Assembly (NCBI GenBank): GCA_002409995.1 | Contig: DHOR01000047.1 | Span: 81,645-145,644 of the forward strand | Direction of reading: 5' to 3' | DNA: 64,000 bases | DNA from: Hungatella sp. UBA5385 | GTDB taxonomy: Bacteria > Bacillota > Clostridia > Lachnospirales > Lachnospiraceae | In this document: positions 18,499 through 26,630 of the stretch, one piece after another | Numbering within the stretch: position 1 is the first letter of the stretch | Layout: each line of letters starts with the position of its first letter | The notes under the pieces: model-generated | What the model was told of the DNA's origin: nothing | Database searches by the model: none | The model's input: the letters and a program-made list of their open reading frames with translations, nothing else | Made by a program: the position numbers and the translations under genes

Positions 18499-19376
18499 AT
18501 CTCTACCTCCCTGTCTGCAATATATTTGTAAGTGGGCATCGCAATGGCTGCAATGATAAGTGCCAGCAATATACTTGCTGCACACCCCTCTCCCAGTCTT
18601 CCAGAGCCAAATGATTTAAATATGATTGTGCCAAATACTTCTGTAGCAGAGCCAGGTCCTCCCTGAGTAGTTGCCTGAATCAAGTCAAACACTTTGAGTC
18701 CGCCAATAATATTTAAGATTAGCGCATTATTAAAAGCCGGGAGAAGAAGTGGGAATGTGATATATCGAAACTTCGTCCAGCCTCCTGCTCCATCAATTTC
18801 AGCAGCTTCGTAATACTCCCTGCCTATGGTCTGCATACCAGACAGCAGGATCACCATCGTAAAACCAGACCATTTCCAAATCTCTATTGCACATACAGAA
18901 AAGATTGCCAAATGGGTATCCACCAGCCATGATTGGGCAAGAGTACCAAGACCCACTGCTTTTAAAAATCCATTGATCAGCCCGTTTGCCGGATGCATCA
19001 GTGATGAAAAAATCAAACCTACTGCTACGGTATTAATGACTGCAGGCAAAAAAAATATAGTCCTCAGAGCATTTGTAAAAGCCAATTTCTTATTAAGTGC
19101 CACTGCAAGTGTCAATCCTATGAGCATTTTAAATACAGTTGTAACAACGGCAAAAATAAATGAATTAAATATTGCTCCTCTCATATTCGGCTGGCTGAAT
19201 ACATCCAGATAATTTTGAATGCCCCCAAAACGAGCCGATGAAATATTAAACCCTAATATCTTAATAAATGACAGTGCCAGTCCTCCAATTGCCGGAATGA
19301 TAAAAAACAGTATGTAAAGCAGCAAACCAGGGACTGCCAGTGAATACGAATATCGATTGATTCCATTCTTTTTCAT
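18495..19376 (-). CDS. Carbohydrate ABC transporter permease (MalF/MsmF type)
   Basis: The 293-residue protein has six predicted membrane helices and the cytoplasmic EAA loop YEAAEIDGAGGWTKFRYITFPLL split after residue 20, which docks the ATPase. It lies between the binding protein and the MalG-type partner. A hairpin at 19394-19437 separates it from the binding-protein gene and may lower its expression relative to that gene. Confidence 0.9.
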   Translation of the reverse strand: MKKNGINRYSYSLAVPGLLLYILFFIIPAIGGLALSFIKILGFNISSARFGGIQNYLDVFSQPNMRGAIFNSFIFAVVTTVFKMLIGLTLAVALNKKLAFTNALRTIFFLPAVINTVAVGLIFSSLMHPANGLINGFLKAVGLGTLAQSWLVDTHLAIFSVCAIEIWKWSGFTMVILLSGMQTIGREYYEAAEIDGAGGWTKFRYITFPLLLPAFNNALILNIIGGLKVFDLIQATTQGGPGSATEVFGTIIFKSFGSGRLGEGCAASILLALIIAAIAMPTYKYIADREVEM

Positions 19377-19393
19377 CTACGACTCCTTAACTT

Positions 19394-19437
19394 GGAGCTG
19401 CTGTATGAAATAAATCATGTCTTCACACAGCAGCCCC
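19394..19437 (-). promoter_or_regulatory. Intra-operon hairpin between binding protein and permease
   Basis: An inverted repeat (GGAGCTGCTGT with ACAGCAGCCCC) occupies most of the 70-bp gap. There is no U-run on the minus strand, so it more likely stabilises the upstream message or partially attenuates transcription than fully terminates. Confidence 0.6.
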
Positions 19438-19446
19438 GTCTTTATT

Positions 19447-20787
19447 CTACCAGTTTTTATCACCCTGTGCTTTTGCATTACGCTCTGTTTCCGCATCCAG
19501 CGCCTTTGCCACGTCAGCCGCCTCTTTCAGTGTTCCTGTGTAATAATTCAGCAATGGTTCACTTAAGTTACCGTAAGAATATTTATTAATTTCTTCCCAG
19601 TCAGTCATAGATTTTCCACTGTCCATGATTTCCTTTAACTCTGCTGTTGCCTGTGGGATTTCACTTGTCACCTTCTGGTTTAAATAAACACCAGGCTGAG
19701 CATCTGCATAGATCTGCTGTGCTTCTACAGAAGCTATAAAATCAATGGCTTTCTTTCCCAGTTCAACATTCTTGCACTGTGTTGTAAGTGCCAGAGAATA
19801 TGGTGTGAACATGTTAATGTAATTGTCACCACTTGGAGTAGGCAATGCAAATGCTCCGATCTCATCAATCTTATCAGGAAATTTTTCAGCTATATTATCT
19901 GCGCACCAGGTACCATTAATATACATGGCACATTCTCCCTCTGCTAAAGCCTGGTGTGCATTGTCAACCGTATCTGACAGATAAGTCTCATTTACATAGC
20001 CCAGATCAATCAAATCCTTTGTTCTCTTAATTATGTCAACAAAATTATCACATTCTGCGTATTTTAACTTATTTTCTCCGATCTGATTCATTAAATCAAA
20101 GGTGGTAATGTTCTTCTCTGCTGCATCGGATACAATCCCACTAATGGTAGGAGGCTGTACACTCCAGGCATCTTTTCCTGAATAATAAACTGGGGTCACT
20201 CCCTTTTCTTTCAGTGTTTCACAAACAGATAAAAACTCTTCCCAGGTTTTCGGTATTTCTACTTGTGCTTGTTCAAACACTGATTTGTTATAGAAAACAC
20301 CTGAAAGCACCACGGAATCCACAGGCATTGCATATAACTTATCATTATAGATAAAGGTTCCCTCCAATGCTTTTTCGTCATATTGGGATGCACTCTCAAG
20401 ACCTGTTAAATCCACTAGTTTATCAAGCCCGTTGACGTAAGCGTCCACCCACTGAGGCTTGTACACCTGAATAATGTCAGGAAGGTCATCCGTGGCAAAT
20501 TTTGTCTGAAGTACCTGATCTCCTTGTGCACCACCCTGGATTTTGGAAATTTCAAGCTTAAAGCCCAGTTCTTCGGAATTATCATTGATATGTTTCTCCA
20601 GAGCTTCCCAGCCTGCCTTATACCAGTCCGTATACATTAATACCGTTAGTGTCTCCACCCTTTCTCCGTTATTTGAATCAGAAACTGCTGCTGATCCTCC
20701 AGTATTCTTTGAATCTGAGCCACATCCAATCATTGCGATAGTCATCAACGCCGTTATTCCTATAGCTAAATATTTTTTCATTTTCAT
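19447..20787 (-). CDS. Sugar ABC transporter substrate-binding lipoprotein
   Basis: The 446-residue lipoprotein has a signal peptide with lipobox MIGC (Cys22) and a Ser/Gly linker. Its extracellular solute-binding family 1 fold includes VYYSGKDAW and the C-terminal helices with EGECAMYINGTW. It captures an oligosaccharide outside the membrane for the two permeases downstream. AGGAAGG is eight bases before the ATG. The divergent YesM/YesN pair at 20978-24368 most likely controls it. Confidence 0.9.
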   Translation of the reverse strand: MKMKKYLAIGITALMTIAMIGCGSDSKNTGGSAAVSDSNNGERVETLTVLMYTDWYKAGWEALEKHINDNSEELGFKLEISKIQGGAQGDQVLQTKFATDDLPDIIQVYKPQWVDAYVNGLDKLVDLTGLESASQYDEKALEGTFIYNDKLYAMPVDSVVLSGVFYNKSVFEQAQVEIPKTWEEFLSVCETLKEKGVTPVYYSGKDAWSVQPPTISGIVSDAAEKNITTFDLMNQIGENKLKYAECDNFVDIIKRTKDLIDLGYVNETYLSDTVDNAHQALAEGECAMYINGTWCADNIAEKFPDKIDEIGAFALPTPSGDNYINMFTPYSLALTTQCKNVELGKKAIDFIASVEAQQIYADAQPGVYLNQKVTSEIPQATAELKEIMDSGKSMTDWEEINKYSYGNLSEPLLNYYTGTLKEAADVAKALDAETERNAKAQGDKNW

Positions 20788-20915
20788 AACTCATACCTTC
20801 CTCTATTTATTATTTCAACCCAGGTTTTCATGCATTTATGATACCATTTTAAATACTTCTTACGTATTGTAATTTTATTAACTTTAGAGGAATATTTTAC
20901 ACTTTTTTATTAATC

Positions 20916-20944
20916 TTGACAATCATTTTGTTGATCCTTATAAT
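20916..20944 (+). promoter_or_regulatory. Consensus sigma-A promoter of the YesM/YesN-type pair
   Basis: Perfect TTGACA and perfect TATAAT with a 17-bp spacer, 33 bp before the kinase start. This implies steady unassisted expression of the sensor pair. Confidence 0.88.
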
Positions 20945-20977
20945 CACTATATAAATATTTACCAAAAGGTGGTTGCT

Positions 20978-22771
20978 ATGAAAGTACATTTTAAAAGTAT
21001 TCGCTATAAGTTCATAGTCACAATGATTGTTATTTTCCTCTTATTTGCCTCCATTGTACTGTGGATCTGGTATAAAGAGCTAAAAAAAGAGGCGGAAGCT
21101 ACTGCTATCCAAAATATGGAGCATATGCTGCAGATTTCTAATACCACCTTCGAAAACCAGGTTCGGGATATTATTAATGTAACCGCCCTCACCACAGTAC
21201 GTTCAGGTAATTACCTTTCTACCAACATCATAAACATCATGTCCCGGACTGATCTGAGCAATTCTGAGATAATTCAATACAGAAAAACGACCAATGATTA
21301 TCTCATTAGTTTATGCAGCTTCAAAAAGAATCTCAATGGTCTGATGCTCAGTGATTTTAATGGAAATAACATTATTTATGGAGTTCCTACCCCCTATGAA
21401 ATGCTTCTGGAAGAAGGCTGGATCTCCCAGATTAAAGATGGTAATGTCCAAAACCTGTTTATAGTCCCTCACTACCCTAATAAATGGTATCAGACTGATA
21501 AGGATCTGGTCTTCTCAATCCTGAGACCTGTCCATGGTTTCGGTGGAGAGAAAATTGGCTTTGCCGTTGCAGATATCAGCTGCCAGCTTTTTCATGATTG
21601 TTATGATGTTAATACTGCAGCCCTATCATCATCTCTTTACGTGATTAATACGGACGGCAAAGTCCTGTTCAGCCCAGCTCAGGACTTATTGCATACGAAA
21701 TCTGAGTCTTGGGAAGGTAAAAAAATGGTTAAAAACTTCACTTCCAGTTCAGGGCACTTTTTTACATATAATGATGAAGGTGAAAAGATGCTGGCTGTTT
21801 ATCACAATTCTGATTTAACTGGCTGGACAACCTTAAATATTACTCCCGAAAAAGAAATTGTATCCACATTTACCAATGCAACTCATAAGATAACGATCAT
21901 AACAATTGTGCTGGTAAGCTTACTGATTGTCAGCGTGTTTATGGCCACTTCCCTGCTTACCAAAAACATCCGGATTTTAACAGATGCTGTTAAAAATGTA
22001 GATGGAAATCACTTAGAATTACAGGCGTCCATTCATTCCAGAGATGAAATTGATGCCCTCTATCAGCAATTTCAGGCAATGCTGAGCCGAATCAAGCAAT
22101 TACTTCAAGCCATTAAAAACGAGGAATCTGCAAAGCATAAAGCAGAAATCGCAGCCCTGCAATTTCAGATGAATCCTCATTTTCTATATAATTCATTGAA
22201 TACAATTAAATTCCTATCCAATATACAGGGAATCGAGAACATCGGTGAAGTTGCAGAATCCTTATCATCTTTGATGCATATTAACATGGATGGAAGATCT
22301 TTTATCACAATCGAAGAGGATATTGATTTTATTAACGCTTATCTTAAAATACAAAATTACCGCTATACTAACACCTTCAACTATCATATATCCGCCTCTG
22401 AGGAAATTGGTCAATATCTGATTCCCAAATTACTGGTTCAGCCTTTGGTGGAAAACGCTCTCAAGCACGGACTGAAAGAGAAAAGATCCGGAGGAATCTT
22501 ATTGATTGAATATTTAGAGGACGAAGGACAGTTGAAAATCATTGTGGAAGATAATGGCTGTGGTATTTCTGACGAAAGGATACATGAGATTTTACAAGAA
22601 AAACAAAGCGGGAACGCAGGACATATTGGAATCCACAATATCAGGGAACGCATTCACATGTATTTTGGAAATGAGTATGATATAGAAATCTTGAGTCAGC
22701 CGGAGTTATTTACCCGGTTTGAAATGGTATTACCACTGATTACAGCGGAAGGGGAAAAAGAGTATGTATAA
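20978..22771 (+). CDS. Sensor histidine kinase, YesM family
   Basis: Start set at MKVHFKSIRYKF (20978), seven bases after AGGTGG. It has two membrane helices (about residues 12-35 and 305-327) flanking an extracellular sensor domain, then a HAMP segment, a His_kinase (PF06580-type) domain with QMNPHFLYNSLNTIKF holding the phospho-His, and a HATPase with DNGCGI and GIGIHN-like boxes (HIGIHNIRERI). It overlaps the response regulator by eight bases and faces the 19447-20787 sugar-binding gene. Confidence 0.92.
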   Translation: MKVHFKSIRYKFIVTMIVIFLLFASIVLWIWYKELKKEAEATAIQNMEHMLQISNTTFENQVRDIINVTALTTVRSGNYLSTNIINIMSRTDLSNSEIIQYRKTTNDYLISLCSFKKNLNGLMLSDFNGNNIIYGVPTPYEMLLEEGWISQIKDGNVQNLFIVPHYPNKWYQTDKDLVFSILRPVHGFGGEKIGFAVADISCQLFHDCYDVNTAALSSSLYVINTDGKVLFSPAQDLLHTKSESWEGKKMVKNFTSSSGHFFTYNDEGEKMLAVYHNSDLTGWTTLNITPEKEIVSTFTNATHKITIITIVLVSLLIVSVFMATSLLTKNIRILTDAVKNVDGNHLELQASIHSRDEIDALYQQFQAMLSRIKQLLQAIKNEESAKHKAEIAALQFQMNPHFLYNSLNTIKFLSNIQGIENIGEVAESLSSLMHINMDGRSFITIEEDIDFINAYLKIQNYRYTNTFNYHISASEEIGQYLIPKLLVQPLVENALKHGLKEKRSGGILLIEYLEDEGQLKIIVEDNGCGISDERIHEILQEKQSGNAGHIGIHNIRERIHMYFGNEYDIEILSQPELFTRFEMVLPLITAEGEKEYV

Positions 22772-24368
22772 AATTTTATTAGTTGACGATGAAGTGCTGG
22801 TACGAACAAATTTAAAGCTTCTGCTTCAGAAGTTTTCCCCTGAATTTTTTGTCTGCGGTGAAGCCAGTGATGGGGTCTCAGGGCTGAAACAGGCGTCCTT
22901 GCTGCACCCTGATATTATTTTCACAGATATGAGAATGCCCAATATGGATGGGGTGGAGTTCTGCCGCAAAATACAGATCACCTTTCCTGATATCTCTCTG
23001 ATAGCTTTAAGTAACTACGATGACTTCACCTACGTGAGAGGGGCCTTAAAAAATGGCGCCGTGGATTATATCCTAAAGCATAAATTAAGTGAGGAATATC
23101 TTGCTTCAATTCTAAAGGACCTTAAAAAAACAACTCCTTTTGACAGTAATGTTGAACATCTTCCGGAAAACACCTTGAACGTACTGCGGGAGAAATTTGT
23201 GGCTAACCTTATGTCAAATGCGTTTCATTCTTTAGACGAGATAGAATCCAACCTAAAAATGCTGGATATTCCTCTGGAGACTACACAGGTGCTGCCGATC
23301 ATTTTATCCATTGACAACTACTGGCAGCTTTCACAGAATAGCAAAGCCGGATATTTAACTACCCTGGAATTTGCCATCCTTAATATTGGAAATGAAATAT
23401 TAAGTCAGTATCACTCCGGCCTCTTAACCCATATCGAAAAAGAAAACTACTGTATCCTGCTCTCCTTTGCCAACATTCGCAGCCAGGCACGGATAAACGA
23501 AATCATTCAGTCAATATTACAGCAATTATCTGCTAACTATAAATCCTTTTTAAATATTTCCTCCAGCTTCAGTGTGGGCGAAATCTGTAACAGCATTATT
23601 TCAATTAATGCCTCCTACAAAAAAGCACTGGAAACCATGCAGCTAAAATTCTATTCTGGTAATCATTGTATATTGCATTCAAAGGATATCACCATATCCA
23701 ACACCTCACTGGCCAGTTTGGATTACGCAATAGAGAAAAGATTATTGGCTCTCATTAGTACAGGAAACTACGGCTCGGTGAAAGAAAGTATTGATCTGAT
23801 CTTTCAAGATATGATCAGCAAAAAAGTGAGCATCGCAAACATGCAGATGATATGCACGGATCTAATTAGTATTATTACACGTGTATCCAAGAAAAACAGT
23901 ATTCCTCTTGATCTCATTCTCAAAAACCAGATTCACCCTAATGAGATTTTCACAGAACTGAATACATTGATCGAAGTGCGGGACTGGTTCTTAGAAAGCT
24001 TCAAAAATCTATGTGAGCAAATTAACACCCAGCTTCCCGGCGATTCCAACTATGTAAAATCCGCCATTGCCTGCATCAATCGAGACTATTCAAAGTCTAT
24101 ATCACAACAGAGTGTAGCGGATGAAATCGGAATTAGTGTAGGTTATCTCAGCACCATCTTCAAATCAGAAACAGGACAGGGGTTTTCTGAATATTTAACA
24201 TCTGTTCGAATTAAAACGGCTGCTCATATGCTGGATTCCGGGGAACATGACTTACATAAAATTTCCATGGAATGCGGTTTTCAGGACTATGCCTACTTTT
24301 TTAAGGTATTTAAGAAAAAAATGGGCATGACTCCTAAGAGTTATATAAAATCTGTTCATGCCCTTTAA
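22764..24368 (+). CDS. Response regulator, YesN/AraC family
   Basis: 534 residues. The receiver domain (1-120) has acidic DD8-9 and phospho-acceptor Asp55 in FTDMRMPN. A long middle region (130-420) has no motif I recognise. A C-terminal AraC double HTH carries SQQSVADEIGISVGYLSTIFK and KISMECGFQDYAYFFKVFKK. It is phosphorylated by the kinase just upstream and probably activates the divergent importer operon. A strong terminator follows at 24415. Confidence 0.92.
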   Translation: MYKILLVDDEVLVRTNLKLLLQKFSPEFFVCGEASDGVSGLKQASLLHPDIIFTDMRMPNMDGVEFCRKIQITFPDISLIALSNYDDFTYVRGALKNGAVDYILKHKLSEEYLASILKDLKKTTPFDSNVEHLPENTLNVLREKFVANLMSNAFHSLDEIESNLKMLDIPLETTQVLPIILSIDNYWQLSQNSKAGYLTTLEFAILNIGNEILSQYHSGLLTHIEKENYCILLSFANIRSQARINEIIQSILQQLSANYKSFLNISSSFSVGEICNSIISINASYKKALETMQLKFYSGNHCILHSKDITISNTSLASLDYAIEKRLLALISTGNYGSVKESIDLIFQDMISKKVSIANMQMICTDLISIITRVSKKNSIPLDLILKNQIHPNEIFTELNTLIEVRDWFLESFKNLCEQINTQLPGDSNYVKSAIACINRDYSKSISQQSVADEIGISVGYLSTIFKSETGQGFSEYLTSVRIKTAAHMLDSGEHDLHKISMECGFQDYAYFFKVFKKKMGMTPKSYIKSVHAL

Positions 24369-24414
24369 TTCTGGAAATTCTAAAACAGAAAAATCCTCTA
24401 ATCTAAGTTAAGAA

Positions 24415-24469
24415 AAAAAGACTGTTGCAAAAGCAGATTTATCATAATCGCTTTTGCAGTAGTCTTTTT
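24415..24469 (+). terminator. Rho-independent terminator of the kinase/regulator operon
   Basis: Long stem AAAAAGACTGTTGCAAAAGC with its complement, closing with AGTCTTTTT. It lies 46 bp after the response regulator stop and is symmetrical enough to work both ways. Confidence 0.9.
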
Positions 24470-24567
24470 AACTTTATTGCCTCATCAGGCAGATTTTTAC
24501 TGGTAACTAATTTAAATGTCACTCAAAAGCTTATCAATTACATAATCGATTTGAGAATAATTTTTCA

Positions 24568-24689
24568 TTATACACAAACCTTCTATTTTTGTCACTATTT
24601 TTTACCGAGTGGTAGTTTTTATGTTCCAGATTACACTTCGTGGTGTTTTTCAATTCATTTCATGGATTTTGTAACCCTTTTATGTAACT
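24568..24689 (+). repeat. 122-bp interspersed repeat, copy D
   Basis: Fourth copy, between the regulator terminator and the acidic small gene. TTATAC, TGTCAC, ACCGAGTGGTAG, the core with one change (TTCCAGATTACA) and two GTAAC boxes sit at standard spacing. It is followed 17 bp later by the hairpin at 24707-24756, as in copy C. Confidence 0.9.
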
Positions 24690-24706
24690 TTTTACACTTA
24701 ATGGGA

Positions 24707-24756
24707 AAGAGGATATTGCCATTCACTATATAAACAGTGTTTTGCAATATCCTCTT
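24707..24756. repeat. Hairpin module following repeat copy D
   Basis: Arms GAGGATATTGC and GCAATATCCTC are perfectly complementary, with inner CACT/AGTG pairing. Stem, loop words and flank match the module after copy C. It lies 28 bp from the stop of the acidic gene on the minus strand and could terminate it. Confidence 0.75.
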
Positions 24757-24784
24757 CCATAGAAATTTACACTTTCATGGTATC

Positions 24785-24919
24785 TTATTCTTCATCTTCA
24801 AAATAGCTGTCATCGTCCATATCTAATTCATCTAGAAATACGGTCAAATCAGAGTCCTGAGGCAGATCAACTTCTGGAATATCCTCGTCTCCATAATCAT
24901 ATTCATAATCGTAATCCAT
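24785..24919 (-). CDS. Very acidic 44-residue small protein, function unknown
   Basis: From ATG at 24919, AAAGGAG lies 11 bases upstream and the frame runs 44 codons to TAA. 21 of 44 residues are Asp or Glu and there is no Lys, Arg or His. It opens with alternating Asp/Tyr (MDYDYEYDYGDED), has a short hydrophobic centre (LTVFLDELDM) and ends EDEE. I recognise no family. The clean ribosome site and intact frame support a gene; DNA- or RNA-mimicry and cation or partner binding are possibilities only. A hairpin follows its stop. Confidence 0.65.
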   Translation of the reverse strand: MDYDYEYDYGDEDIPEVDLPQDSDLTVFLDELDMDDDSYFEDEE

Positions 24920-25062
24920 TAGCAATACACTCCTTTCCGATTTAGAGTGTGCACAGTCAAAAGAAATATATACAGGAAATTTATATCTGATTTAATTTTT
25001 TTTTACACATGATTATGATAACGACTGCTGGCATTATCAACAGTTTTAAACTGCGTCTATCA

Positions 25063-25091
25063 TTGCTTTCTTTTGTCATGGTATATATAAT
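25063..25091 (+). promoter_or_regulatory. Promoter of the GrpB-family gene
   Basis: TTGCTT and TATAAT with a 17-bp spacer, 23 bp before the start codon. Confidence 0.7.
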
Positions 25092-25114
25092 GAAACCAGA
25101 GGAAGGAGCAAGCT

Positions 25115-25681
25115 ATGAAAAAAAGACTATCCGATATGACATTAGAAGAATTATGGCAGTTGTTTCCTATTTTCCTAACTCCAAACAAACCTTGTTGGGA
25201 TACATGGTATAGAGAGGAATTGAAGCAATTACAGGAACTCCTGAATACTACAGAAATTGTGAGGATCAGCCATATTGGCAGCACAGCCATAAAAACCATA
25301 TATGCAAAGCCCATTATTGATATTCTGGTGGAAATAGTATCTGATAGTAATTGGAACAGAATACAGGAAACCCTTCTGCAGAATGGGTATCTGTGTATGT
25401 CTGAAAGTGAAAGCAGATTATCATTTAACAAAGGATATACCGAGGAGGGATTTGCCCATAAAGTATATCATCTGCATTTAAGGTATGCAGGTGATCATGA
25501 TGAACTTTATTTCAGGGATTACCTTAACGAGTTTCCTCAGATTGCTAACCAGTATGAAAAACTAAAGCTTAGACTGTGGAGATTGTACGAACATAATCGC
25601 GATGCTTATACAGAAGGCAAAACCGCCTTCATTAACCATTATACTCAGGAAGCAAAGCAATATTATGGAAAAATATATTAG
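25115..25681 (+). CDS. GrpB/UPF0157 family nucleotidyltransferase-like protein
   Basis: 188 residues with the GrpB hallmark ISHIGSTAIKTIYAKPIIDILVEI divided around GSTA, which is a nucleotidyltransferase-fold motif. FRDYLNEFPQIANQYEKLK is typical of the C-terminal half. Biochemical function of the family is not settled. It is a single-gene unit with its own promoter, GGAAGGAG ribosome site and a terminator at 25710. Repeat copies flank it on both sides (D before, E-H after). Confidence 0.85.
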   Translation: MKKRLSDMTLEELWQLFPIFLTPNKPCWDTWYREELKQLQELLNTTEIVRISHIGSTAIKTIYAKPIIDILVEIVSDSNWNRIQETLLQNGYLCMSESESRLSFNKGYTEEGFAHKVYHLHLRYAGDHDELYFRDYLNEFPQIANQYEKLKLRLWRLYEHNRDAYTEGKTAFINHYTQEAKQYYGKIY

Positions 25682-25709
25682 ATGTTAATTCCATTTACAT
25701 TTTCTTGAT

Positions 25710-25740
25710 CTAGCCCTATCAGGTATCTTGATGGGGCTAG
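25710..25740 (+). terminator. Terminator of the GrpB-family gene
   Basis: CTAGCCCTATCA pairs with TGATGGGGCTAG, followed by TGTTTTGT, 29 bp after the stop codon. Confidence 0.85.
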
Positions 25741-25853
25741 TGTTTTGTCCTGTTCATCTATCTTCTGCAGTACAAGAGCCTTTCTATATCAAAATTTCCA
25801 TCATTTAAATTTAATAACGTATTTAGAGCAATTACAAAATAGCAAACGTTACA

Positions 25854-25975
25854 TTATACCACATAATCAATAATTTGTCACATTTATTTACTCAGCGGTA
25901 GTTTTTATGTTCCAAGTTACACAAACTGGTTATTTATGCCACGTTTGCGTCTCTTTGTGACCTTTATGTGTAATC
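25854..25975 (+). repeat. 122-bp interspersed repeat, copy E
   Basis: Fifth copy, first of a four-copy cluster in the convergent gap between grpB and the GH43 gene. The core reads TTTTTATGTTCCAAGTTACA and the end boxes are GTGACC and GTAATC, the most diverged pair, but all blocks keep register. Confidence 0.9.
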
Positions 25976-26020
25976 GTAATGTTTCAGAATCTGGGATTTT
26001 CTCAAAAATAAAGCTATATA

Positions 26021-26142
26021 TTATACTCCTATTTTATCTATTTGTCACGTCTTTTTACCAAGCGGTAGTTTTTATGTTCCAAATTACACCAATTGGTTAT
26101 CTTTCCCGTTCAAACATTCTTTTGTAACCTTTATACGTAACC
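26021..26142 (+). repeat. 122-bp interspersed repeat, copy F
   Basis: Sixth copy, 167 bp after E. TTATAC, TGTCAC, ACCAAGCGGTAG, the full core and two perfect GTAACC boxes 13 bp apart. It is among the best matches to the consensus. Confidence 0.92.
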
Positions 26143-26215
26143 ACCACCAGATAAAAATTCACTAACCACCACTATTTACACTAAGATCATGACTTCAAAA
26201 ATACCAAATTTTTTA

Positions 26216-26337
26216 TTATATCACGAATCCTATTATTAGTCATATTCTTTTGCTCAGTGGTAGTTTTATTGTTCCAAATTACACTAATCGGTTATTTATA
26301 CCGTCTACGCGCCGCTTTGTAACCTTTATACGTAACC
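26216..26337 (+). repeat. 122-bp interspersed repeat, copy G
   Basis: Seventh copy, 195 bp after F. The core is altered to GGTAGTTTTATTGTTCC, which removes the ATG triplet present in the other seven copies while keeping the length. Both GTAACC boxes are intact. Confidence 0.9.
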
Positions 26338-26384
26338 AATATTTTTAATCTCATAACTTAACTTCGCAAAAATAAAATCACATA

Positions 26385-26506
26385 TTATATCACTATCCTC
26401 TCTATTTGTCACGTTATTTTACCAAGTGGTAGTTTTTATGTTCCAAATTACAGTAATCCGTTACTTTTGCCGTTATTAATCGCTTTGTAACCAATCTAAC
26501 GTAACC
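26385..26506 (+). repeat. 122-bp interspersed repeat, copy H
   Basis: Eighth copy, 169 bp after G. TTATAT, TGTCAC, ACCAAGTGGTAG, the core and two GTAACC boxes. The first GTAACC is shifted by one base but the second keeps the common distance. It ends 125 bp from the GH43 stop codon. Confidence 0.9.
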
Positions 26507-26565
26507 TTTTAAACATTTCTCTTCAACTAGCAGCAATAATTTCAATCACCTATCTTCCCATAAAC

Positions 26566-26609
26566 AAAAAGACCAGGCAGCTCCAACGAAGCAAACTGCC
26601 TGATCTTTT
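26566..26609 (-). terminator. Terminator after the GH43 gene
   Basis: AAAAAGACCAGGCAG pairs with CTGCCTGATCTTTT. On the minus strand the stem is followed by a U-run, 22 bp past the GH43 stop; it can also act on the plus strand. Confidence 0.8.
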
Positions 26610-26630
26610 AATTCCGCAACAATATCCTTT

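Noticed and set aside
24425..24733. 102-codon plus-strand frame after the response regulator
   Set aside because: It starts inside a terminator stem and runs through repeat copy D and the hairpin; it is not a plausible protein.
25854..26506. CRISPR array
   Set aside because: Repeats are about 122 bp and diverged, spacers vary from 45 to 75 bp, and no cas genes are present.
25854..26506. Stable stem between GGTTA and TAACC within each repeat
   Set aside because: The pairing works in A, E, F and G but GGTTA changes to GGTGA, GGCGT or GGTGT in B, C and D without compensating changes in GTAACC, so covariation does not support it.
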